Assembly (NCBI GenBank): GCA_950022655.1
Contig: OX465590.1
Coordinates: 43,235,718-43,299,717, forward strand
Direction of reading: 5' to 3'
Source of the DNA: Alentia gelatinosa
Lineage: Eukaryota > Annelida > Polychaeta > Phyllodocida > Polynoidae
DNA length: 64,000 nucleotides
Below the pieces are notes generated by a model that worked only from the letters and a program-made list of their open reading frames with translations, was not told the origin of the DNA and ran no database searches. Position numbers and translations under genes: made by a program. Positions 54,145 to 64,000 of the stretch are shown here, piece after piece (the stretch's first letter is position 1; the number at the start of each line of letters is the position of its first letter).

Positions 54145-54825
54145 AGCATTGTATTTGTGATTTCAATAAACATGTTATAACTAGGTATGATGCTACCTCA
54201 CCTGGGGATGTGTTATTATCCAAGATTGGTGACTCGGTGGAGTCTCGGGGTAGAATTATCACAACCATCATGATAATGTACCACGCATCCGCCACTAACT
54301 CGTACATGGCTGACTCAACATCAGGATTTCAATAAACATGTAATAACTAGGTATGATGCTACCTCACCTGGATATGTGTTTTTATTGTTGATGGGTGACT
54401 CATCATCGGGATTTCAATAAACATGTAATAACTAGGTATGATGCTACCTCACCTGGATATGTGTTATTATCCAAGATTGGTGACTCGGTGGAGTCTGGGG
54501 GTAGAATTATCACAACCATCATGATAATGTACCATGCATCCGCCACTAACTCGTACATGGCTGACTCAACATCAGGATTTCAATAAACATGTAATAACTA
54601 GGTATGATGCTACCTCACCTGGATATGTGTTTTTATTGTTGATGGGTGACTCATCATCGGGATTTCAATAAACATGTAATAACTAGGTATGATGCTACCT
54701 CACCTGGATATGTGTTATTATCCAAGATTGGTGACTCGGTGGAGTCTCGGGGTAGAATAATCACAACGATCACGATAACGTACCGCGCATGCGCCACTAA
54801 CTCGTGCATGACCATCGTGCCTGCA
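54145..54825. repeat. 251-bp tandem repeat, about 2.7 units
   Basis: AATAAACATGTAATAACTAG and GATTGGTGACTCGGTGGAGT recur at an offset of about 251; a shorter internal repeat (CTCACCTGGATATGTG) splits each unit. The sequence 54060-54145 is a diverged extra half unit. Confidence 0.9.
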
Positions 54826-55036
54826 CTTCCGGTGTGGTTTGAAAGCTGTAGACAAAATATTAATGGATCCTAAAATGCTTGACTGTTTACACTATTAAAT
54901 GGTGAACATGTATATACAATATTAAAACTAAAGAGTATATATAGCTTATGAAACATATATTGTCTTCCTTTTATACAATTCAATGGAGAAAGAAAATATC
55001 CAATGGACAAAATGTAGTCCTTGTTGGGACTATGCC

Positions 55037-55170
55037 CAAGGCCCGTTGAATAATCTAGGATCGTACATGTAGACCCTTTTCTGTATGCCAAGGAGACCCA
55101 GGGATGATGTGGGTCAACTTTATTCAACACTTATTTAACTTTATGGACGGCTAAGACTGCCTTAGCACTA
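55037..55170. repeat. Partial family R foldback
   Basis: CCGTTGAATAATCTAGGATC, CCCTTTTCTGTATGCCAAGG and GGAGACCCAGGGATGATGTG match 11225-11330. Confidence 0.7.
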
Positions 55171-55204
55171 CGATCGCTAGCTAATTGATGTAATTATTAG
55201 AAGG

Positions 55205-55492
55205 ACCCACGAGATGAAAATAGCTTGGTCCGTACTCCACCGAGTTTGACTGCAGAGTAATTCACAAAGTGAAGCTGAATGAATTACTCTGTGGTCAAAC
55301 GAGGTAGAGTCCAGACCAAGCTACTTTCATCTTGTGTGTTTCTGATTTTATCTCACGCCATATAACATTATTTATTGATAAAATGAATAACACAATTAGC
55401 CATTGAGTATTGGGTACACAAACTTCATGGCCATGGAGCATGAGTTCCTTATGTTAAGCCTATGGAGAAAAATACCGGGGTGAGATAATCGT
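55205..55492. repeat. Bipartite hairpin element C8
   Basis: Hairpin arms GAAAATAGCTTGGTCCGTAC / inverse GACCAAGCTACTTTCATC, core CACAAAGTGAAGCTGAATGA. Then a unit from TTTATCTCACGCC to CCGGGGTGAGATAAT with TATGTTAAGCCTATGGAG. Confidence 0.82.
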
Positions 55493-55649
55493 GGAAACTG
55501 TAGTTTTGGGTTGTTTAATCTCAACATCTTTGTGTTATGTAATGTGTCTCTGACCCCGCCTTGATATCCTCAGTGAAATAATGGCACACTGGTTTCAATG
55601 ATTGAAACCAGTGAAAATAATTTTCACTGACGGTATTACCTTACTTTAT

Positions 55650-55960
55650 CTCACCCCTGGTACAAGTTCAGCCATAGGAATAACATTGGAAAAATATACT
55701 CTTCCCTGGTAAAGTAACAATACTACGCCACGGTCGTGGCGTAGTGAATTTGCTAAGTATATATGAATTTGTGATGATCTTTAATGACATAGAAAGGGTA
55801 AAATAAATCCAGAACAGCACTCGCATCGTAAAATAGACAATACTTCACTCGTTTGGCTGTGCCATAATCGTCACTCGGCTTCGCCTCGATGACGATTGCG
55901 GCCCAGCAAAACTCATGGAGTATTGTCTATTTATACGATTCTCGATGCAGTTCTATATAA
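55650..55960. repeat. Bipartite hairpin element C9 (sister of C1)
   Basis: TTATCTCACCCCTGGTACAA, palindrome ACTACGCCACGGTCGTGGCG, degraded right unit end (AAAGGGTAAAATAAAT), then a hairpin with core CACTCGGCTTCGCCTCGATG and closing TATTGTCTATTTATACGATT. Confidence 0.82.
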
Positions 55961-57184
55961 ATATTGTTGAAGGTTACAATTTAGATGAGAAAATGTATCA
56001 TTTTACTGTATGAAAAAAAGTAATAATAAAGAAAGTTATAAAAAAGAGTACAATCATCTCTAATGTTGTGTTTATGAATAATGCTGTGTGTAAACAGCGG
56101 CTGGGTCGTGAGGAACCAGACGGCCGGTCTATTGATTCATTCACGACTGATACTGTGAAGTGCTTGAGTATTTCTACTAATTTTCTTTTTTTATCATAAT
56201 TTCAAAAGTACTGGGGGAATGTAGAAGCCCAAAATCTGTATACATGTTCAAGAGAATACTGTTATTTGTGTGGAATAATACTTACTTTTCCTATAACCTG
56301 TAAATTGCCATAAAGACTAAACGGGAAACCAACGAGTTTGGGTCAAAACTGCCTCTACGAGTTTGATACAGACTGATATGAACGAGGCGACAGCCGAGTG
56401 AATATCACATAGGATTCAAACGAGTTGGAGAAAGACTTCTCTGAACAAAACGAGATGCTTCTAAGACACTGAAACACAGGCTCCCTGCTCTGGCCTCAAT
56501 GTCACAGTGAATAGCACGCAGATAGTGAAGGGATAGGTTTCTGGAAGCATGCTGGAAGTTCAATGTAACCACTCTAACCTCTAAGCGATGTATATAGGTC
56601 GTGCAAACACGCTCTAAAAATAAGTAATAATAAACACACTTGGCATAACTCCATTGTAGTTCTGTAAACTTAGAAGCTCTATGGATCCGTGTACGTTTAG
56701 GAAATCAATCAAATCACCTGTACAGATTATTGACCAAGATACGGAAGCATTGGAAACTTGTTTTCAACTTACTTATGGATCACATCGATGAAGGAAGAAC
56801 CAAGTGCAATGTGGAAAGGGGGGGGGGGACAAAAAACAAAGTGGTCGAGCTCTGATGTGAAAATAAGTAGACCCTATTGAGGTATCCCATAATTCAGTCT
56901 GTTTACAGGATACGGTGTTCGCTGGTTGTCGTCGTTGACCCATAACCCACAGTTATAGCAGTTTAACGGTTTTTTTAAATCTTGAAATTGGAAATTCGAT
57001 GCCAGAAATGGAACTCTCAGGTATCTTTACATATACATTTCAAATTATACTCGGGTTCTCCAGTTAGAAATCAGAAAATGAAAGACAGGCGGCCGAGGTG
57101 TGGCCAGCCAGTCAGGAGCGGATCCGGTATTTATCCGGGGCGATATTAGGCAGTTTATTAACCTCTTGAGGGTCTATAGAGGTC
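55961..57184. other. No gene; one half hairpin at 56325-56465
   Basis: 56325-56465 carries ACCAACGAGTTTGGGTCAAA ... GAGGCGACAGCCGAGTGAAT, an arm-core-arm of the 9.5-kb element type. A 10-bp poly-G run is at about 56819. Confidence 0.5.
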
Positions 57185-57280
57185 GGATTTTATTTTCCTT
57201 GTAGTTGACTTTAAGCAATATATTACTACGCATCAACTACGCGGAGAACACGACCACGCAGATCCAAATCATGATAATAT
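57185..57280. repeat. Decayed hairpin related to 24474-24575
   Basis: TAGTTGACTTTAAGC ... CATCAACTACGCGGAGAACA then CACGCAGATCCAAATCATG, as in the 24.5-kb hairpin. Confidence 0.65.
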
Positions 57281-57797
57281 TGTGTATTTGAATTTAAAAC
57301 TACCATGGTGACCCTCACATTTTGAATTAAATATGAATTCTAGAACACTTAGGGATCATCCTATTGAATTTTCAGGAAATTGACATGGGTTTTAATTTTC
57401 AAGCCAGATTGTCCGAAATGCCTTTACAGGGAAAGGCTAAGTGCTGGGGAGAGGTCATGAGAGGGATAATTGTTGGGGCCTGCAATAGCGACTCCAACCA
57501 TGGTGTGTAATTTAAGGGGTTGTTCCATGACATGCTATTTTCTATTGGCGATTCCAGAGATCGCCGCCTTGACTCTCTTGTTGTGCATATTGCTAGGTTT
57601 ACACCATTTCCCTGATTTGGATTTCATGGATTTTGGCCGAATTGTAAGTCGACTTGGTGTTTTTATGGCATTTTTATGGTTTTTGCCCGCTCTGCCCCAA
57701 ATATCCCATCATCTTAAGGCACTCCTGATAGAGTTGTGTGTTGTGGGGGTCTGATAGGCGTGCTGCCGTGGCTCCGCCATACGTCAAAACCTGATAG

Positions 57798-58203
57798 GTC
57801 CACTGCACGAAAACCATCATTTTACATATGAATGCGCCCGGCGTATATAAGTAGGTATTTTGCGTCTACAAGGTTGTCTTAATCCCCGTGTGTATACACC
57901 TCATCTGTGGGCGTCTATATAAGCGTCCAGTGAACAGGGCTTCACTGAGAGCGGGCAGGGATAGGTGGCGGGGGTGGGCTTCCTACTGAGGACACCTGTA
58001 CTTCTACCAACACAAAGGGGCAGGAGGGGGCGGGGGCACAGGGTATTTTCTCTCATATACGCCGGGTGTGAAATACAGCCAAGACGCGTCTGTCGTATAT
58101 AAGGCCTGGGCATATATAAATGAAAACAAGTCAATATTCAGCCAATACATGCACTTCCGTGATGGCGTATATATGAATAAAACGGTGGTTTTTGTGCAGT
58201 GGT
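57798..58203. mobile_element. TIR element (CCACTGCACGAAAACCATCA ends)
   Basis: Left CCACTGCACGAAAACCATCA ... ATATGAATGCGCC, right inverse GGTGGTTTTTGTGCAGTGG. The interior is rich in CGTATATAAG / CTTATATACG words. These look like TATA boxes but are repeat units. Confidence 0.82.
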
Positions 58204-58809
58204 CGCCAGTGCATTCACGTTGACCTGAGGCCACTTATGACGATCACAATTCAGGTCCCGTTCACATAAGATTACTTACGCTCACGTTTAATACACAGGT
58301 CGAGTTAAGGCGACTTAAGGTCAGTTATGGAGGAACGTGGTCCTTTCCCCCCTTTCCTCCACGACAGCTTCCCGACAGCTTCCTCAATGTATAAAGGGGT
58401 GAATCCACCAGGCCGATTTCTCACCCGATCAATTGTTCCTGGGCCTTAAGAGGAAGTTCACGTATTGTAATTCATTTAATTCTGATAATAATAGTTTAAT
58501 AAATGACCATTTTCAAAGAAATTCTAGGGCATCCGATAATAATCGGCGATTGTCTGGCTACGGAATAGGCTACCGTCAGTCCAGTGGAACACCCCCTTAA
58601 AAGTGTGCTTCGCGAGGCTTTCCCAGTATGTTCCATTGCGTTCGTGAGGGAACACCTCACCTGGCCTTCACCTCAAGTCGCTGATACTGATACAAATTAG
58701 CATTTATGTAAGATATATTTCATAGTGATATCTTCCACCGATAATTTAGCATCTCGGAAGCAATAATCAGGTGAAATTATTGTTCCCGAGATAGTTCTCA
58801 CATGGAACT
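58204..58809. other. No gene recognised
   Basis: TCCCCCCTTTCCTCCACGACAGCTTCCCGACAGC-like short duplication near 58350; nothing else. Confidence 0.4.
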
Positions 58810-59000
58810 TAAATTCTCACACAGGGAACTTTTCTTACAGGGCACTTTTCTCATGGTATACTTTTCTCATGGTACACTTTTCTCACAGGCACTTTTCTCA
58901 TGGTATACTTTTCTCACAGGCACTTTTCTCATGGTATACTTTTCTCATGGTATACTGTTCCCACAGGAGACTTCTCACGGGGAACTTTTCTCACAGGGTA
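58810..59000. repeat. About 28-bp tandem (TTTTCTCACAGGCACTTTTC)
   Basis: Six or seven units alternating CACAGGCACTTTTCTCAT and GGTATACTTTTCTCAT. Flanking 58700-59150 shares CAGGTGAAATTATTG / TTTCACCTGATTATTGCTTC inverted words, so the tandem may sit inside a TIR element. Confidence 0.85.
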
Positions 59001-59261
59001 GGGTCTAGAGAACCTGTACCTGAAGCCGGATATTCACCAAGCAAGAAACGCAGCAATTTCTGGAACCGCCAATGCAAAATGGCGTATATGTTATAATTAT
59101 TGTCTCATATTTCACCTGATTATTGCTTCTGAGACCCTAAATTATCGGTTGGATATAATACTTTAAAATATTGTCTCTTAATATACATGCCATTTTTCAC
59201 TGGCGATTCCGGAGATCGTTGCCGTTTCTTGCTTGGTGTGTCTCCAGCATTATTGTCTCGG

Positions 59262-59532
59262 GTGCACCCATCTCATAAGATCTCACACTCTCTAAGTCGT
59301 ATTCTGTACTCTCACTATGCTCTATGGAGAAGAATTCTTAACGAACTAGGCTTACAGCCTTGAGAATCCACTGGCCTGCCTCAAGTGCTAAAGACGTGCA
59401 TCAATACCTAGCGGGAATACTGTGTGCCAGCTCTAAGCCTAGTTCGTTAAGAATTCTTCTCCCATAGAGAGTTGTGAGAACCTTGTACAGATTACGACTT
59501 AGAGAGTGTGAGATCTTATGAGAGGGGTGCCA
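59262..59532. repeat. Long-armed inverted repeat (about 100-bp arms)
   Basis: TCTCATAAGATCTCACACTC ... GAAGAATTCTTAACGAACTA / inverse TAGTTCGTTAAGAATTCTTC ... GAGTGTGAGATCTTATGAGA. The centre is about 60 bp. Confidence 0.9.
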
Positions 59533-59582
59533 GAGGAGTGTCAAGCTGACCATGAAGGAACAAAGAGTTGGGCCCACCGTGT

Positions 59583-60215
59583 ATATTCCACTTCAGCAGG
59601 ATTAGTCCCAGTAAAACACCCTGTAAGGTACATAAATCCTACAGTGTGGATTCCATTTGGGCAGGATTTGTCTCAGATAAACACCCTGTGAGGTACATGA
59701 GTCTCACCTCATGAATTGCGCTTCAGCAGGATTGCTCCAAGAAAAACACCATGTGAGGCACATAAATCCTACAGCGTAAATTCCATTTCAGCAAGATTTG
59801 TCTCAGATAAACACCCTGTAAGGTACATAAATCTTACGGTGTGGATTCCATTTGGGCAGTATTTGTCTAAGAAAAACACCCTGTAAGGGACATAAATCTT
59901 ACAGTGTGAATTCCATTTTGGCAGGATTTGTCTCAGTGAAACACCCTGTAAGGTACATAAATCTTACAGTGTGGATTCCATTTGGGCAGGATTTGTCTAA
60001 GAAAAACACCCTGTAAGGTACATAAATCTCACCGTGTAAATTCCACTTCAGCAGGATTTGTCTCAGAAAAACACCCTGTAAGGTACATAAATCTCACCGT
60101 GTAAATTCCACTTCAGCAGGATTTGTCTCAGAAAATCACTCTGTACGATACATAAATCTTACAGTGCGAATTCCATTTCGGCAGGATTTGTCTCAGAAAA
60201 ACACCCTGGAAGGTC
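59583..60215. repeat. About 62-bp minisatellite, 10 units
   Basis: Unit: CAGCAGGATTTGTCTCAGAA, AAACACCCTGTAAGGTACAT, AAATCTTACAGTGTGGATTC. Single-copy relative at 31289-31367 inside a TIR element. Confidence 0.93.
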
Positions 60216-60399
60216 CGGGAATGCGGCTGGAGACGGAGTGGACTCACCTGGTGAGGTGTGTAGGGAGACAGGAGGAGAGGCGTATGACCGTCTCACACCC
60301 TCATGCAGACGTTGAGGGGTGCTCTCCGACATCCAGGCTTCTCCTGGAGGAGGGTGGGGGTAGTCACCCTCCTGTTGGTACTATCCCTATGACGACAGA

Positions 60400-60745
60400 C
60401 AGGGGGAGGGGAGGGCCAGGGAGGAGGGAGAGAGAGAGAGAGGGAAGAGGGAGGAGGGAGGGGGAGGGAAGAGAAAGGAGGAGAAGGGAGGGGAGAGGAG
60501 GAGGGAGGGAGGAGGGAGGAGGAGGGAGGAGTAGGGGGGAGGGAGGAGAGGGGAGGCGGGAGAGGGGAGGGAGGAGGGAGGAGGGATGAGGAGGGAGGGA
60601 GGAGGGAGGGGAGGAGGAGGAGGGAGGAGGAGGGGGGCGGGAGGAAGGAAGGGAGGGAGGAGGGGGGCGGGAGGAGGGGGGGGAGGAGGAGGGTGGAGGA
60701 GGGAGCAGGGGGGAGGGAGGAGGGAGGGGGAAGGAGGAGGCCCCC
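60400..60745. repeat. Polypurine tract (GGGAGGAGGGAGG)n, about 340 bp
   Basis: Almost pure G/A on the + strand in mixed GGA, GGGA and GGAGG units. All reading frames across it on both strands are compositional artefacts (Arg/Gly/Glu or Pro/Ser/Leu). Confidence 0.97.
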
Positions 60746-60941
60746 ACCTGCTGTCCTCCTGGGCGCGCTCCCACCACGTGGAGGCCGGCGGGTGGGAGGG
60801 GGTGTGTGCAGCCAGGTGTGACCCCTCCTCCCCTCGTGTGACGTCACGCTTGAAGGCCGCTGGTCTCTGAGAGGTACGTCGGGAAACCGTGAAAAGTGAA
60901 ACCTGGAATCTGACTACGATGATCCAAAAGTGTCTTAGACC

Positions 60942-61395
60942 GGGCACCCACCAACGCCGATACACGCCGACGTGCACCGATACAAAATGACCATATCGTA
61001 GCGTATTGGTTCGCGTCGGCTCGTGTCGGTGCGCGTCGTAACGTGTTAGGAGGGTTCATGAAAAAGGTACCATGGCCCCGATACACCCCGATATAGCTCA
61101 CCATGCAACCAGCGTAATCAACCATTTTTCCTATATAATACCAGAAATTATGTATATTTATGATTAATATTTTATCTGTAGATACAAAACAATATTATAT
61201 GATATTCCATAACAATATTTAAAGAAAATAACAGTTCCAATTTCAAGTATTAAATGATCGATTTGAGACCTTTATCTGTTTTCAAATTTCAGCATATTTG
61301 TAGAGCGGCATAATCATTATATTTCCCAGATATTCTGAAAATTTCATCAATTATTGTTCATTATTTCATATGATTTCCCGTTCAAAGTGTCACCC
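60942..61395. mobile_element. TIR element, family W (inverted relative of 32532-32975)
   Basis: CACCCACCAACGCCGATACA start, GCGTCGGCTCGTGTCGGTGC, then ATCTGTAGATACAAAACAAT and TTCTGAAAATTTCATCAATT, in the opposite order to the 32.5-kb copy. Far end not sharply defined. Confidence 0.65.
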
Positions 61396-61596
61396 ATACA
61401 TACAGATTTAATATTTTAATGATATTTCAATAAGATATAAAGACGTTCTATAAGGTTCGATTTCAGAGAGTAAGACCCATGCCATTTTCTCCCAATATTC
61501 GCAGAATAGAAAACAAGTATATATATGTAAATTTCCCTGTTAAATAAAGGTAATTAGGCCTAGTTTACCAATTTTGCGAGTTGTAACGAGACAAAA

Positions 61597-61925
61597 TGTT
61601 ATACTTGTTATTAGAACTAGCGATTCCGTAGCTTACCTATGTGCCTTCAAGTGAATATGAAAGAAACTAATTTGTACCTTTTCTTAGTAGGATGGTACTA
61701 CAGTTTTGAGGTGGTGTCCATAATCTGTGTACTAGATTGGCCGATGCCTCTGTCTACACTCTGCTCCAATCAAGAGGTTGGTATAGTTCAGCCCAGGCCT
61801 TGTCCACAAATTCTCACTCTCAGGCCGAGCAATTCTGACCAGTACTACTAACCATTGTAGGGGATGATAGATCACTTCCAGTTTTACCTAGTCTGTGTTC
61901 AGAGTAATTGATAACACAACATGGT
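61597..61925 (+). mobile_element. Possible 5' LTR and primer site of the Gypsy remnant
   Basis: The segment begins TGTTATACTTG and ends TAACACAACA, followed by TGGTGGCAGCAG, a primer-binding-site-like start. The gag-like frame begins about 850 bp later. The 3' LTR is outside the window, so the assignment cannot be confirmed here. Confidence 0.35.
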
Positions 61926-62009
61926 GGCAGCAGTTTTGTGATGAATTCACAGGATAGGTAGCTGCTCCCTACGAATTCAATCTACCTGCAACATTCATCT
62001 CTTGGTCTA

Positions 62010-62500
62010 TTTCAGATTTGAATAAAACGGATTTTGAAGATGAACATTCAACTTCTGCTATTTCTATATGTTGATATTTCAAAGTAGTCAAAGTATCCAA
62101 TCCATTTGAGGGAAAAGGATTTTGAAGATCAACATTCATCTCTTTGTCTATTTCATCTCTATTTCAACATTCATTTTTTTCTCACCCTGAGGATGCCTGT
62201 GGATGCATGATAGGCAGATGACTAATAAATTGTCCAACTTGTTTGAACAAAACGGATTTTGAAGATGAACATTCATTTCTGGGTCTATTCATCTCATCAT
62301 ATCTGAGAGTAGTCAAAGTATCCAATCCATCTGAGGGAAAAGGATTTTGAAGATCAACATTCATCTCTTGGTCTATTTCAGATTTGAACAAAACGGATTT
62401 TGAAGATGAACATTCAACTTCTGCTATTTCTATAAGTTGATATTTCCAAGTAGTCAAAGTATCCAATCCATCTGAGGGAAAATGACCAGGTATGTGTGTT
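62010..62500. repeat. Partial tandem repeats in the Gypsy leader
   Basis: AACGGATTTTGAAGATGAAC, GTAGTCAAAGTATCCAATCC and TGAGGGAAAAGGATTTTGAA recur three times at uneven spacing. Confidence 0.8.
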
Positions 62501-62779
62501 TGAGGTTGAAACTCCCTCAGTTGTGGGTAAAACTTTGTCAATGTGCCAACTTCACTCAATATCAGTCAGTGGCAAGGTCTAGCTGCATGTTTGAGAATTG
62601 TCACTGATATTTCTGCAGGACTCAGTGACTCTGTTAGAGGTGTGTGTCTATATCATCTATGTGCTGTCAGCAGTTGCCAGTGTGTTATGCAAGTGACAGT
62701 GCTAAACTCAGTGACAGCCTATTCTGTGTGCTGGCTTGTGTCAGCCTACTACTGTCAGTTTCCCATTTCCTAGATCACC

Positions 62780-63604
62780 ATGGCTGCTACACTTACCCAC
62801 TACCCATCCTTTGAGGGCCAAGAGGGCCCTTCTCTAGCCACTGAGAGGGATGATTGGTTAGAGGGGTTGGATTTTATGTTGTCTTTTGGGGTGTTTTTTT
62901 AAACACACTAGTTCTGCTACTGCAGAAGTGACTGACAAGATATTGAAAAGCTCTGCCATTATCTGGGTCCCACTAGAAAGATTTTGTAGAAACTAAATGC
63001 AAATGGCATTCAGGCTAAGGAATATGATTTAGTGGTAACAGCCTTGACCGAACACTACTGTCTCCAGCAATGATACTGCAACAGGAAGCATTCATGAAAA
63101 TCAAAGATGTGCTCACTATAACTCCAGTTCTGGCTCTCTAAAGTCCAGAAGCCAGGACCAAAACCTCTGCAAACACATTTTTATTATGGCCTTGGCGCAG
63201 TGCTATTGCAGCAGAAAGGCACTAAATAGCACCCAGTTGCCTATGCCGGAAGAGCATTGTCAGATACCAAACAGTGATATGCCCAAATTGAGAAGGAAGC
63301 CTTGGCTGAAAACAAACCATTTGTACCACAATTAGGAGGGCATGACTTGGACCAACGACCAGTGCGAGTCCAATGGTTCAGGATGTGCCTGATGTGGTGT
63401 GCCTATGACATAATTCATGTTCCTGGGAAGGAGCTTTACACTGCAGATACACTCTCAAGACCCCCACGAAATGGTCCATCTGCCACTGATATATCACTCC
63501 AGGATGAGGTGACAGCACATTTCACTGCAGTGCATACATCCCTCCCTGTGTCTAATTGCCGTCTCGATCACATCCGTAATCATCAGTGGGAGGATGACAT
63601 CTGT
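62780..63604 (+). pseudogene. Ty3/Gypsy gag-pol remnant, internally deleted
   Basis: An ATG at 62780 begins a gag-like N-terminus of about 40 codons (AATLTHYPSFEGQEG) that stops after LDFMLSFGVFF. From about 63070 the sequence resembles the end of RT and RNase H (KIKDVLTITPVLAL; then HPVAYAGRALSD). In-frame stops lie at 63128-63150 (TAA), 63227-63229 (TAG) and 63275-63277 (TGA), with a frame change near 63185. The last open part (63278-63604) has the RNase H end IIHVPGKELYTADTLSRPP, the usual Gypsy boundary before integrase. Most of gag, protease, RT and integrase are missing. Dead copy. Confidence 0.8.
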
Positions 63605-63705
63605 TTTTTTTTGTTTTTTTTTTATCATGTTTATTTAGGGTACTCATTACAAATATGATGTCCAAGGCTCGGCCTAGGCCGTTCTGCCGCCTGGTCCCTC
63701 TGATA
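63604..63705 (-). mobile_element. Retroposon 3' tail inserted into the Gypsy remnant
   Basis: On the - strand GGGACCAGGCGGCAGAACGG, CCTAGGCCGAGCCTTGGACA, then AATAAACATGATAAAAAAAA. Same terminal block as 19052-19146 and 28335-28433. It breaks the pol frame at 63604. Confidence 0.65.
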
Positions 63706-64000
63706 ACACAAAACAATCACTTACAAAGTATTCAGTGAGTAGAGCGCATTTGATCCAGAAACAAACCAGCGTCTAAGCATGCTCTGGTACATACAGAGGG
63801 GTTTCTTAAAATTAAAATAAGGTAATAATGAGATGAGGTGATGTAGGCCAGCTTACAACATACTGGTATAGAAATACACAAGTAGCACATACTCATAGGC
63901 TTCGATACAGCTCTAGGGTTGGTCAAGCAATATCTCATTAAGTGGGCTAACGTCACTCTGACATTAAGATACCTCCACAGTAGGGTGTAGAGGTATCACA
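63706..64000. other. Rest of window; probably body of the same - strand retroposon
   Basis: Continuous with the tail at 63604-63705 and carrying no readable domain. Confidence 0.35.

Noticed and set aside
57470..57754. 94-residue hydrophobic open frame
   Set aside because: Looks like membrane protein by composition, but has no Kozak or splice support and no recognisable family; the CTATTGGCGATTCCAGAGAT block recurs at 59197, so it is repeat-derived.
57840..58160. Cluster of TATA boxes (TATATAAG)
   Set aside because: They are internal repeat units of a TIR element, present in both orientations.
60293..60977. Long Pro/Ser/Leu and Arg/Gly/Glu open frames on both strands
   Set aside because: They translate the polypurine tract; composition alone keeps them open.

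Overview
This is a window of animal nuclear DNA, and most of it is repeats. Introns with consensus splice sites, a tRNA-derived SINE, L1-like LINE ends, a Ngaro/DIRS-type retroelement and many short terminal-inverted-repeat (TIR) elements point to a marine invertebrate. A lophotrochozoan such as a mollusc is my best guess, based on SINE and repeat style and not on any decisive marker.

Only one host gene can be read confidently. It is a two-coding-exon class A GPCR on the + strand (6060-6770 joined to 7892-8572, 463 residues). Its upstream flank is a 1406-bp tandem duplication. The end of its only visible coding intron is a ~60-bp tandem repeat that copies the exon-2 acceptor site again and again. 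A second host-like exon, with a weak Rossmann-type look, lies on the - strand at 50147-50730. A CCAAT/ETS/CRE/NRF1-like promoter cluster with a possible tiny first coding exon lies at 33540-33730.

Layout. 0-3 kb: TIR and foldback repeats, an 81-bp tandem array, and a SINE between direct repeats. 3.1-8.6 kb: duplication and GPCR. 9-37 kb: almost entirely nested MITE-like, foldback and bipartite hairpin elements, plus a 30-bp minisatellite broken up by three insertions. 37.5-40 kb: a ~2.4-kb minisatellite. 40.5-45.0 kb: a nearly complete Ngaro-like tyrosine-recombinase retrotransposon with split direct repeats A1-ORFs-B1A2-B2. 45-50 kb: TIR elements and a cluster of long poly-C tracts. 50-54 kb: the orphan exon and two 5'-truncated L1-type LINE ends. 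54-61 kb: tandem repeats, more hairpins and a 340-bp polypurine tract. 61.6-64 kb: a decayed Ty3/Gypsy element interrupted by another retroposon tail.

How parts work together: in the Ngaro-like element, gag, RT-RNase H and tyrosine recombinase form one copy-and-integrate system. Gag and pol share a reading frame and are separated by a single TGA. The recombinase frame overlaps the end of pol and carries one frameshift. A recurring theme outside the genes is a superfamily of two-part elements. Each has one unit bounded by TATCCTACCC or TATCTCACCCC ends, joined to a long hairpin centred on a GAGGCGAAGCCGAGTG-like core, in at least eight copies with differing arm sequences.
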